Source of the DNA: Novosphingobium sp.
Lineage (GTDB): Bacteria; Pseudomonadota; Alphaproteobacteria; Sphingomonadales; Sphingomonadaceae
Assembly: GCA_009885425.1 (NCBI GenBank)
Contig: VFKS01000201.1
Span: 1 to 5,973, forward strand
DNA: 5,973 nt
Reading direction: 5' to 3'
Shown here: piece by piece, positions 1 through 5,969 of the stretch
How the letters are laid out: each line of letters begins with the position of its first letter
How positions within the stretch are numbered: position 1 is the first letter of the stretch
Translations under genes and position numbers: made by a program
The notes under the pieces: model-generated
Told to the model about the DNA's origin: nothing
Databases searched by the model: none
What the model saw: the letters and a program-made list of their open reading frames with translations, nothing else

Positions 1-2
1 AC

Positions 3-30
3 AAAAAGGGGCGCCGAAGCGCCCCTTTCC
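3..30 (-). terminator. Rho-independent terminator of the TonB receptor gene
   Basis: Positions 5-14 and 19-28 form a perfect 10-bp stem around a 4-base loop. Read on the minus strand the loop is TTCG closed by C-G, the very stable UUCG tetraloop, and the stem runs into a short T tract at positions 7 to 3. It lies about 30 bases past the receptor stop codon, as expected for the end of that transcript. The A run flanking the other arm on the minus strand is short, so a two-way role is possible but less likely. Any gene to the left of the window is not visible. Confidence 0.9.
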
Positions 31-57
31 GTTTTGCGATACCTCGCGAAGTTCAGC

Positions 58-2724
58 TTAGAACTTCACCACCAGCGTGCCGCTGACCGTGCGCGGGGCG
101 CCGATCTGGACGAAGCCTGGGTTGCCATAGGTCGAGATACCCGTGGTCCGGCTGTAGGTGTTGGACTGAACAAGCCCGCCACCGAACCCGCCGACATAGA
201 GCTGGTCGAACAGGTTGTAGACGTTGAGCTGCAGGTAGGTACCTTCAGGCAGACCGGTGAAGTCCAGGTCTACCCGTGCATCAAGGTGGACCAGCCAGTA
301 GGCCGGAGCCTGCGCGCCAAAGATCTGGCGGGTCAGGCCCAGCTGGGTAGTGCTGAGCACCGGCGTCAGATTGGCGCTGGTCTTGGCACCGGTCGGCACA
401 ACGAAGCCGGTATAGGTCGGCAGGTTGTTGTCATAGATGTAGCGCGGGCCGGTCCGCTTGGCAGTCAGTCCCAGCGTGAACGGACCAACATGGCCGCGCG
501 CACCAAGGTTGATGGTGTAGGTCGGCGAACCCGATTCGTGCTTGCCAGCGGTGGCAGCATAGATCGGCGTACCGTCCTGGTTCTCGGCAACCAGAATGTC
601 GTCCTGGATTTCCGATTTGATCAGGCTGGCCCCAGCAAACAGGCTGAACTGTTCGATTGGCTTGATCGAGATGAAGCCGTCAACGCCATACTTCTTCACC
701 CGGCCCAGGTTGCGGTAAACGCTCTGGTCCAGCTCAGGATCATAGGCAGTGGCCAGACGGTTCTCGAACTTGTTGTAAAACGCCGAGACCGAGGCCTGAA
801 CCTTGCCCGAGCGGAACCGCATCCCAAGATCGAAGTTATCGGTGGTTTCAGGCGTCGGACGTGCCTGTGCCGTTCCGGCTGGGAAATAGAACGCGTTGTA
901 GAGGCTGTCGGTTCCGGGCACCGAAATGTTCTTCGAATAGCTGCCGTAGAACGAGACGTTGTCGCCAACCTTATAGACGAAGCCCAGGTTCGGCAGGATC
1001 TTTTCATAGGTAAAGGTGCGCTGCTGTGGAGCCGCAAACCCGGTCACCGCATTGGTGGTCGTGTTGAAGCTGTAGGGGTTCGCCGCCGCATAGTTCGCGT
1101 TGAGCGTCGCGTTCTGACCAAAGCAATCGAGGAACCCGCCAGCCGAAGTGGTGAAGCAATAGTTGGTCAGGTTGCGCTTGTAGAACGGTGCGCTCACGCC
1201 CAGATTCACGGTCAGATTGCCGTCAAAGAACTTGCCGGTGTATTCCGCCGCAACCTTCTGCAGGATCGCATAGGACAAACGATCACGCTTTTGCAGCACG
1301 TCGCCGTTTGCAGTCAGCAAGCCGCCGTTGACGGGGAAAACGTCCAGCGGTTCGCCATTGGTATCGAGCGCACCGACTTCGCCGGTCTGACGGTGACGGG
1401 CACGGTCATAGGTATAGGCGACACGGACCGAGTTGTTGTCGTCGACGTTCCAGCGCAAACCAGCAATCACGCCGATACGGTGGGTCTGGGTCTGGCTCGG
1501 CGACATCAGGATGACCTGATCGAGCGTATCGCCATCAGCATTGAGGTCCCGGCCGAAGTAGTAACGACCACCCTGGAAGCCGGTATAGGTGTTTGCGCCA
1601 ATCACGAGCGATTGCTCACGACCGGTCACCGTTCCGCCGCCATTGGCCTTGACGTACTGGAAGCTGGGATCGACCGTCAGCACGACGCTGTCCGACAGGC
1701 TGAACTTGGCATTGACGCGGACGTTGCCGGTGTTCGACGGGTTGTAACGGCGATCGAATTGGGTGCCGCAGCTGTTGGTGGAATCAACCGCGCCGGCCTG
1801 CGGCAGGTCGGTCGTGCAAGGCAGGCTGAGGTTATAGGCCCGCTCGCCCTTGAGCAGCGGGAAGCGGTCGGGGACAACCCGCGGAGGGCTACCGACCGCC
1901 GGGGTCTGGGTTGTATCCAGCCGCAGCGGAACCGAACCGAAGAAGTTGTTGCGGTTCTGGTTGTAGTGGCCCGAAATCGCGACGAAATCGTTCGCGCCCA
2001 GCGGCTGATAGAGCTTGAAGTTGAACTGCTGCTTATCGACTTTGCCGTAATTGTTGTAGGGATTCTTGTTCTTGGCGGTCGAGGCCGAGAACCAGGCGCG
2101 GGTGCCGCTGCTGGTCAGATCGCCGGTTTCAACCATGCCGAACACGCGCCAGAAATCGAATTCACCGATCGAGGCCGAACCCATGATGTGGAAATCGCGG
2201 CTCGGGGTCTTGGTGCGGATATTGACGGTGCCGCCGACAGCCGAAGCGGTCGGGCTGTCAACATCGGTGGTGCCCAGGTTGACGTTGACCTGCTCGATCA
2301 GTTCCGGATCGATCTGCTGGTTCGAATAGATCGCATAGTTGCCCGAATCGTTGAGCGGAACGCCATCGAAGGTCAGGCTGATGCGGCTGGCATCGAAGCC
2401 GCGGATCGAGAGCGTGCCGCCCGACGAACCGTAGGCATCGTTGTTCTGAAAGCTGACGCCCGGGATCTGGTTGATCGTATCGAGCACCGACTGGCCCGGC
2501 GCTGCGCGTTCGATCGCTTCGCTGGTCAACACGGCCTTGGCCTTGGTCGTATCGGGAGCAGCAACTCCTTCGACGTTCTGAGTGCCCGAGCGGGTTCCGG
2601 TGACGACGATTTCCTTTTCGAAATCAACCGAGCCGGTCGACTGCGCAAAGGCGGGGGTGGAAATGGCAGCGACGCCGATTGCCAGCGTGCTGGCGGCGGT
2701 GCTCAAAGCAAAGTTGAAGCGCAT
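58..2724 (-). CDS. TonB-dependent outer-membrane receptor
   Basis: Complete 888-residue receptor that should import a scarce ligand (siderophore, carbohydrate, phosphorylated compound or similar) across the outer membrane using energy from TonB-ExbBD. Residues 1-27 are a Sec signal peptide ending Ala-Phe-Ala before Gln28. A TonB-box-like EIVVTGTR segment is at 38-45. The plug domain spans roughly 60-175, with the features 'QIPGV' (86-90), 'SIRGF' (106-110), 'FDGVPLND' (119-126) and 'GGTVNIRTK' (164-172). The rest is a long beta-barrel ending in VVKF, a normal C-terminal Phe for outer-membrane assembly. A GGGGAA Shine-Dalgarno (plus 2735-2740) sits 10 bases before the ATG. Two closely spaced cysteine pairs (303/319 and 523/534) probably form disulfides in surface loops, and an acidic loop at 393-402 may bind a cation. 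The gene stands alone and ends at a strong terminator. A Pho-box-like repeat upstream suggests control by phosphate. The substrate cannot be read from the sequence. Confidence 0.95.
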   Translation of the reverse strand: MRFNFALSTAASTLAIGVAAISTPAFAQSTGSVDFEKEIVVTGTRSGTQNVEGVAAPDTTKAKAVLTSEAIERAAPGQSVLDTINQIPGVSFQNNDAYGSSGGTLSIRGFDASRISLTFDGVPLNDSGNYAIYSNQQIDPELIEQVNVNLGTTDVDSPTASAVGGTVNIRTKTPSRDFHIMGSASIGEFDFWRVFGMVETGDLTSSGTRAWFSASTAKNKNPYNNYGKVDKQQFNFKLYQPLGANDFVAISGHYNQNRNNFFGSVPLRLDTTQTPAVGSPPRVVPDRFPLLKGERAYNLSLPCTTDLPQAGAVDSTNSCGTQFDRRYNPSNTGNVRVNAKFSLSDSVVLTVDPSFQYVKANGGGTVTGREQSLVIGANTYTGFQGGRYYFGRDLNADGDTLDQVILMSPSQTQTHRIGVIAGLRWNVDDNNSVRVAYTYDRARHRQTGEVGALDTNGEPLDVFPVNGGLLTANGDVLQKRDRLSYAILQKVAAEYTGKFFDGNLTVNLGVSAPFYKRNLTNYCFTTSAGGFLDCFGQNATLNANYAAANPYSFNTTTNAVTGFAAPQQRTFTYEKILPNLGFVYKVGDNVSFYGSYSKNISVPGTDSLYNAFYFPAGTAQARPTPETTDNFDLGMRFRSGKVQASVSAFYNKFENRLATAYDPELDQSVYRNLGRVKKYGVDGFISIKPIEQFSLFAGASLIKSEIQDDILVAENQDGTPIYAATAGKHESGSPTYTINLGARGHVGPFTLGLTAKRTGPRYIYDNNLPTYTGFVVPTGAKTSANLTPVLSTTQLGLTRQIFGAQAPAYWLVHLDARVDLDFTGLPEGTYLQLNVYNLFDQLYVGGFGGGLVQSNTYSRTTGISTYGNPGFVQIGAPRTVSGTLVVKF

Positions 2725-2843
2725 GGCGTTAAAATTCCCCGTTTTTTCGAAAGGGTTGCATTGGAAATTCGCATTAACCCCGGCACACGCACGAATCGCC
2801 GCGCAAGGGTCCCTGCACCGCTCATAGTCGAGCGTGCCGCCCT

Positions 2844-2876
2844 GCTAAACAGGTGCGTGTGACAGGGTTGTGACTT
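2844..2876 (-). promoter_or_regulatory. Candidate Pho box and promoter of the TonB receptor gene
   Basis: On the minus strand positions 2876-2859 read AAGTCACAACCCTGTCAC: two 7-base direct repeats (AAGTCAC, CTGTCAC) separated by 4 bases. This is the layout of the PhoB-binding Pho box (CTGTCAT, four AT-rich bases, CTGTCAT/C), and it points toward the receptor gene. Nine bases further, TTTAGC (plus 2844-2849) could be a weak -10 element, at about the spacing seen in classic Pho promoters such as phoA, where the Pho box replaces the -35. This would place the start near 2837 with a leader of about 110 bases. The 4-base spacer (AACC) is less AT-rich than the consensus and the -10 match is poor. 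Confidence 0.5.
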
Positions 2877-2910
2877 AACGGCAGGCCTTCGGCGCCAGAA
2901 AGCCGCCTTG

Positions 2911-2955
2911 GTAATGTCGTTACAAATATGCGGGCGATTGCGTAACGAACGTTCG
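2911..2955. promoter_or_regulatory. Cluster of short inverted repeats upstream of the CDF gene, possible operator
   Basis: Three related dyads lie within 45 bases. GTAATGTCGTTAC (2911-2923) is a near-perfect odd palindrome with one mismatched pair. CGTTAC (2918-2923) is repeated in inverted form as GTAACG (2942-2947), 18 bases apart. CGAACGTTCG (2946-2955) is a perfect 10-base palindrome. They lie about 110-150 bases before the transporter ATG, a sensible place for a repressor or activator of a metal-efflux gene. I do not recognise the regulator, and no clear -35/-10 pair is apparent next to them. Confidence 0.3.
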
Positions 2956-3063
2956 CACTTGGGTCATATCTGGCTTAGGTCTGTGGTTAGTCCCCGGGCG
3001 GGCGACGGTCGAATCTTGCTGCACTGCGGCATTTGTGCAACGCCTTGGGCGAGGATGGAGATC

Positions 3064-4029
3064 ATGGGCGGAACGCACGAACAATCAGCGGCAGCGGGCG
3101 GGCACGTTGGCCATGACCACGGCCATCATGGGCATGGGCATCACCATCACGCTCCGCCAACTGGCAGCCACTCCGCCGCCTTTGCCATTGCGGTGCTGCT
3201 CAACAGCGCTTTCGTGGTGGTCGAGGTTGTCGCCGGGTTCATCAGTGGATCGACCGCACTGCTGGCCGATGCGGGACACAATCTGGGCGATGTCCTGTCG
3301 CTCCTGCTGGCCTGGGGCGCCAGCGTGCTGGCCGCTAGGCCCGCGGGGCCGGGCTACACCTATGGCCTGAAAAGCTCCTCGATCCTCGCGGCAATCGCCA
3401 ATGCCGCGCTGCTTTGGGTCGCGCTGGGGGCAGTGCTGCTGGAGACGGTCCAGCGATTATGGGAGCCAGCTGAGGTCAATGGTGGGCAGGTAATGCTGGT
3501 GGCCGGCGCCGGGATCGCGGTCAATCTGCTATCGGCACTGCTGTTCGCCAAAGGCAGCAAGAGCGACCTCAACCTGCGCGCTGCCTTTCTTCATCTGATG
3601 GCCGATGCGGTGGTTTCGGCCAGTGTGGTCTTTGCCGGACTTGCGATCGTACTGACCGGGCAGAACTGGATCGACCCGGTAACCAGCCTGATCATCACCG
3701 TCGGCCTCGCCTGGGGCAGTTGGGACTTGCTGAAGGACGCGGTCAAGATGGGGCTGTTGGCCGTGCCGCGCCACATAGACGAGGCGGCCGTACGCGCCTT
3801 TCTGGCCGGTCAGCCAGGGGTGGAGGCGGTCCACGATCTCCACATCTGGGGGATGAGCACCACCGAAAGCGCGCTGACTGCCCATCTGGTAATGCCCGGC
3901 TGGATCAGCGACGATTCCTTCCTGCGCGGATTGACGAGTGAACTGGAACGCCGATTCAGTATCCACCACGCCACAATTCAGATCGAACGCTCCGCTGCTG
4001 ATTGCCGCCTGCACAGCGACCCGGCATAA
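3064..4029 (+). CDS. Cation diffusion facilitator (CDF) family metal efflux transporter, CzcD/ZitB-like
   Basis: Inner-membrane antiporter of 321 residues that should export Zn(II), or possibly Co(II) or Cd(II), from the cytoplasm in exchange for protons. The cytosolic N-terminus has ten histidines in residues 14-29, a likely metal-collecting tail. Six membrane segments are expected near 39-60, 66-90, 108-130, 141-162, 173-198 and 204-222. The metal-site HxxxD motifs are present in both key helices: H72/D76 in segment 2 (AGHNLGD) and H177/D181 in segment 5 (HLMAD), the His-Asp pattern of zinc-type CDFs. The C-terminal ferredoxin-like domain (about 232-310) has the usual 'HDLHIW' at 257-262 and 'HHATIQIE' at 301-308. 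I chose the ATG at 3064 because GAGGA (3051-3055) lies 8 bases upstream; the ATG at 3055 would overlap that site. The ECF sigma gene starts 8 bases after its stop, so the two are probably co-transcribed. Exact metal specificity is inferred. Confidence 0.93.
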   Translation: MGGTHEQSAAAGGHVGHDHGHHGHGHHHHAPPTGSHSAAFAIAVLLNSAFVVVEVVAGFISGSTALLADAGHNLGDVLSLLLAWGASVLAARPAGPGYTYGLKSSSILAAIANAALLWVALGAVLLETVQRLWEPAEVNGGQVMLVAGAGIAVNLLSALLFAKGSKSDLNLRAAFLHLMADAVVSASVVFAGLAIVLTGQNWIDPVTSLIITVGLAWGSWDLLKDAVKMGLLAVPRHIDEAAVRAFLAGQPGVEAVHDLHIWGMSTTESALTAHLVMPGWISDDSFLRGLTSELERRFSIHHATIQIERSAADCRLHSDPA

Positions 4030-4037
4030 GCCGGGGC

Positions 4038-4595
4038 ATGATCACCGCCGATTCGCTTGATCCCCTTGAGTTGGCGCTGGACCGATTGGCCCAAGGCGAT
4101 GCGGCTGCTCTCGAACTGGTCTACCGCCTCTCCGCTTCGCGACTATTGGCGGTCTGCCTGCGCATTCTGGGCGATCGGGGCGATGCAGAAGACGCGCTGC
4201 ACGACACCTATTTGCGGCTTGTCGCCAAAGCCAATGGCTATCGCCATGGACGCGGCTCAGCCATGGGTTGGCTGGTTACAATGGCCCGAAACATCGCAAT
4301 CGACCGGCTACGCAGCCGCGCTTCAGTGGGGCTAGCGGCGCCGGTCGACACAGCTGAGGCCCTGCCGGACCCGGAGCCAACCGCCGAAACCCGCCTGCTG
4401 ACCGCCGAATCAGACACCCGACTGGATGGCTGCCTGTCCACGCTGGAGGACGTCCAGCAGATCGCGATCCGTTCGGCCTTTTTCACCGGACTGAGTTATG
4501 CTCAATTGGCTCAGCAGCGCGGCGTGCCGCTGGGCACCATGAAAAGCTGGGTAAGACGCGGGCTGGCCAAGCTGAAAGTGTGCCTTGAAAAATGA
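4038..4595 (+). CDS. ECF-type sigma factor, SigK-like
   Basis: Cytoplasmic RNA polymerase sigma factor of 185 residues, normal for the ECF (group 4) class. Domain sigma-2 covers about 24-94, with the core-binding part around 'AEDALHDTYLRL' (50-61) and the -10 recognition part 'GWLVTMARNIAIDRLRSR' (77-94). A linker rich in Pro, Ala and Glu (about 100-128) leads to sigma-4 (about 132-183), with the helix-turn-helix 'LSYAQLAQQRGVPLGTMKSW' (152-171). Cysteines are at 40, 132 and 182; the last two bracket sigma-4 as in mycobacterial SigK. The gene lies between a CDF transporter (8-base gap) and an RskA-type anti-sigma gene (ATGA overlap). There is no good Shine-Dalgarno before the ATG, only GGGG directly adjacent, so translation probably depends on coupling to the transporter gene. 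A TTG start at 4002 in the same frame would overlap the transporter and also lacks a ribosome site. The family call is firm; the SigK-like label rests on context and the cysteines. Confidence 0.93.
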   Translation: MITADSLDPLELALDRLAQGDAAALELVYRLSASRLLAVCLRILGDRGDAEDALHDTYLRLVAKANGYRHGRGSAMGWLVTMARNIAIDRLRSRASVGLAAPVDTAEALPDPEPTAETRLLTAESDTRLDGCLSTLEDVQQIAIRSAFFTGLSYAQLAQQRGVPLGTMKSWVRRGLAKLKVCLEK

Positions 4596-5314
4596 CCGAG
4601 CGCGAAATCCTTGCCGCCGAACTGGCGCTGCGGCTGCTCTCGAACGAGGAGCAGGACCAGGCCCGTGCCGAACTGGCGCGCGATCCAGAGTTGATTGAAC
4701 TGGTCGCAGAGTGGGAAGCCCTCCTTGCGCCGTTGGCAAACGAATTGGATGCGGTTCTGCCCGACCCCAAGACTTGGCAGCGGATCACTGAATCGCTGGC
4801 TCGCCCCCGGGCCGAAAACGACAACGACCGCGAAGCTGCCGACCAGCTTCGCGTGCAACTGCGCCGGTCGCGCTGGGGCGGTGCCGCAGCGGCCGCGGCC
4901 GCCCTTGTGCTGGGCTATCTCGGCGCGCCGCTATTGCAGCGCGGCACTGGGCCTGCAATCGACAACCCCGCCGCGCAAATGCTGATGGCCAGTTTGCCGG
5001 TTGGCGGTGATCAGGGACCCCGTCTGGCGCTAACCTATCTACCGCAGAGCCGGGATCTGGTGGTTGAGGCCAGCAATGTGCCCGGCGACGGCGTGCACGA
5101 TCACGAGCTTTGGCTGGTGGTGCCCGATGGCAGTCCGGTCTCGATGGGGGTCATAACCTCGGGCACGCAGCGCCGCGTGGCATTGCCGGCCGAGCTGGCT
5201 CAGCGGATTGATACAGGGCTTGGCGTGGTCTTGACCCGCGAACCGCTGGGCGGCGCGCCCAAGGGGGGAACCGCAGGCCCAGTGGTCGCATCAGGAAAAT
5301 TTTCAACTATTTGA
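4592..5314 (+). CDS. Anti-sigma factor, RskA family, membrane-anchored
   Basis: Single-pass membrane protein of 240 residues that should hold the preceding ECF sigma factor inactive. The acidic helical N-terminal part (about 1-70) is the presumed cytosolic sigma-binding domain. A basic stretch (RRSR, 91-94) is followed by one Ala/Leu-rich transmembrane helix near 96-115, giving N-in, C-out topology. The periplasmic C-terminal domain has RskA-family features: 'HELWLVVPDG' (171-180) and the closing 'GPVVASGKFS' (229-238). It contains no cysteine, so it is not a zinc-binding (HxxxCxxC) anti-sigma. In the mycobacterial family member, release of SigK involves proteolysis of RskA; the same is possible here but not visible. 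Its ATG overlaps the sigma TGA by the ATGA arrangement, indicating translational coupling and near-equal synthesis of the two partners. Confidence 0.92.
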   Translation: MTEREILAAELALRLLSNEEQDQARAELARDPELIELVAEWEALLAPLANELDAVLPDPKTWQRITESLARPRAENDNDREAADQLRVQLRRSRWGGAAAAAAALVLGYLGAPLLQRGTGPAIDNPAAQMLMASLPVGGDQGPRLALTYLPQSRDLVVEASNVPGDGVHDHELWLVVPDGSPVSMGVITSGTQRRVALPAELAQRIDTGLGVVLTREPLGGAPKGGTAGPVVASGKFSTI

Positions 5315-5323
5315 TCGGTCGCT

Positions 5324-5350
5324 GCATCCGATCGCCAAGGTCATCCGTAT
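5324..5350 (+). promoter_or_regulatory. Candidate SigK-type ECF promoter of the fasciclin gene
   Basis: GCATCC (5324-5329) and CCGTAT (5345-5350) are separated by 15 bases; taking the cores CATCC and CGTAT, the spacer is 16. This resembles the promoter pattern I recall for mycobacterial SigK, CCATCC-N16/17-CCGAAT, and sits only in the short gap before the fasciclin gene. Transcription would start near 5357, leaving a leader of about 43 bases before the ATG. The neighbouring dyad GATCGG/CCGATC (5313-5318, 5328-5333) overlaps the -35. The match was found by eye and no second copy was found in front of the transporter or sigma genes. Confidence 0.5.
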
Positions 5351-5399
5351 AGAGAGTGCAGGTGGTGAATGCCTGTGCCTTTCAACAGGAGCCTATCCC

Positions 5400-5969
5400 A
5401 TGATCCCTCGTCTTTCAGGCCGCGTTCTGAGCGTGGCCCTTGCCGCGCTGGCTGGCACGGCCTCGCTCGCTGCCCTCGCCCCGGCGGCCTTGGCCAACCA
5501 CCATGGCACGCACATGAATGTCGCGGCCACCGTGGTCGACATTGCCATCGGTTCACCCGATCACAAAACCCTGGTTGCTGCGGTCCAGGCTGCTGGACTG
5601 GTCGAAACCCTGCAGGGCACCGGACCCTTCACGGTCTTCGCGCCGACCGATGCCGCCTTTGCCAAGCTGCCAGCAGGTACGGTTGAAAGCCTGGTCCAAC
5701 CCCAGAACAAGCCAGTTCTGACCAAGGTGCTGACCTATCACGTAGTGGCGGGCAAGGTCACGTCGACCCAGCTTCTCGCCATGATCAAGAAGGGTAAAGG
5801 CAAGGCCGTGATCACCACCTTGTCCGGTGACAAGCTGACTGCCCGCCTGCACGGCAAGTCGATCATGATCACCGACGGTCAGGGCCGCAAGGCTATGGTC
5901 ACCGCCGCCAACCTCAAGGCGCGCAATGGCGTCGTCCATGTCGTAGACGGCGTGTTCCTGCCGCGCTGA
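5400..5969 (+). CDS. Secreted fasciclin (FAS1) domain protein
   Basis: Exported 189-residue protein with one FAS1 domain, a fold used in adhesion and other cell-surface roles. Residues 1-32 are a Sec signal peptide with a hydrophobic Ala/Leu core and a cleavage site after Ala-Leu-Ala, before Asn33-His-His. No lipobox cysteine is present, so it should be periplasmic or secreted rather than a lipoprotein. The FAS1 domain runs about 41-188: H1 motif 'GPFTVFAPTDAAFAKL' (75-90), the YH motif 'LTYHVVAG' (111-118), and H2 motif 'NGVVHVVDGVFLP' (176-188). A lysine-rich patch KKGKGK (130-135) lies between them. The start is supported by AGGAG (5387-5391), 8 bases before the ATG. It follows a SigK-like sigma/anti-sigma pair and has a matching candidate promoter, so it is the probable main target of that sigma factor, like MPT70 and MPT83 in mycobacteria. 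The stop is 4 bases from the window end, so any terminator is outside. Confidence 0.94.
   Translation: MIPRLSGRVLSVALAALAGTASLAALAPAALANHHGTHMNVAATVVDIAIGSPDHKTLVAAVQAAGLVETLQGTGPFTVFAPTDAAFAKLPAGTVESLVQPQNKPVLTKVLTYHVVAGKVTSTQLLAMIKKGKGKAVITTLSGDKLTARLHGKSIMITDGQGRKAMVTAANLKARNGVVHVVDGVFLPR

Larger units (their letters stand above)
2725..3063. other. Divergent intergenic region
   Basis: About 340 bases separate the ATG of the receptor (minus) from the chosen ATG of the CDF transporter (plus), and this region must hold the promoters of both. The open frame of the transporter extends upstream to 2908, but residues encoded before 3064 look non-conserved and cross regulatory-looking DNA, so I treat them as untranslated. 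I see a Pho-box-like repeat at 2859-2876 and dyads at 2911-2955. I see no tRNA, convincing small gene or internal terminator. Confidence 0.7.

Noticed and set aside
34..2862. A 942-codon open frame on the plus strand opposite the TonB receptor
   Set aside because: It mirrors a clear receptor gene in a GC-rich genome, where the opposite strand often lacks stops. Its product has no recognisable domain or signal and is Arg/Val/Ala-biased, and the opposite reading has a signal peptide, plug and barrel.
2859..2876. CRP/FNR-type site from the two TGTGAC copies
   Set aside because: CRP sites are inverted (TGTGA-N6-TCACA); here both copies face the same way with 11-base periodicity, which fits a Pho box better.
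2908..3063. N-terminal extension of the CDF protein from an upstream ATG
   Set aside because: The extra 52 residues resemble no CDF N-terminus, overlap the dyad-rich regulatory DNA, and the ATG at 3064 has a good GAGGA ribosome site and fits the family's usual length.
3960..3988. A second SigK-type promoter (TATCC ... CGAAC) before the sigma gene
   Set aside because: The spacer is 19 bases, outside the expected 16-17, and the -35 core is altered; I cannot support autoregulation from it.
4002..4037. TTG start for the sigma factor inside the CDF gene
   Set aside because: No ribosome site precedes it and it adds 12 residues unlike an ECF N-terminus; the ATG at 4038 gives a standard-length protein.
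5313..5333. GATCGG/CCGATC hairpin as a terminator after the anti-sigma gene
   Set aside because: The stem is only 6 bp with a 9-base loop and no T tract follows, so it does not look like an intrinsic terminator.
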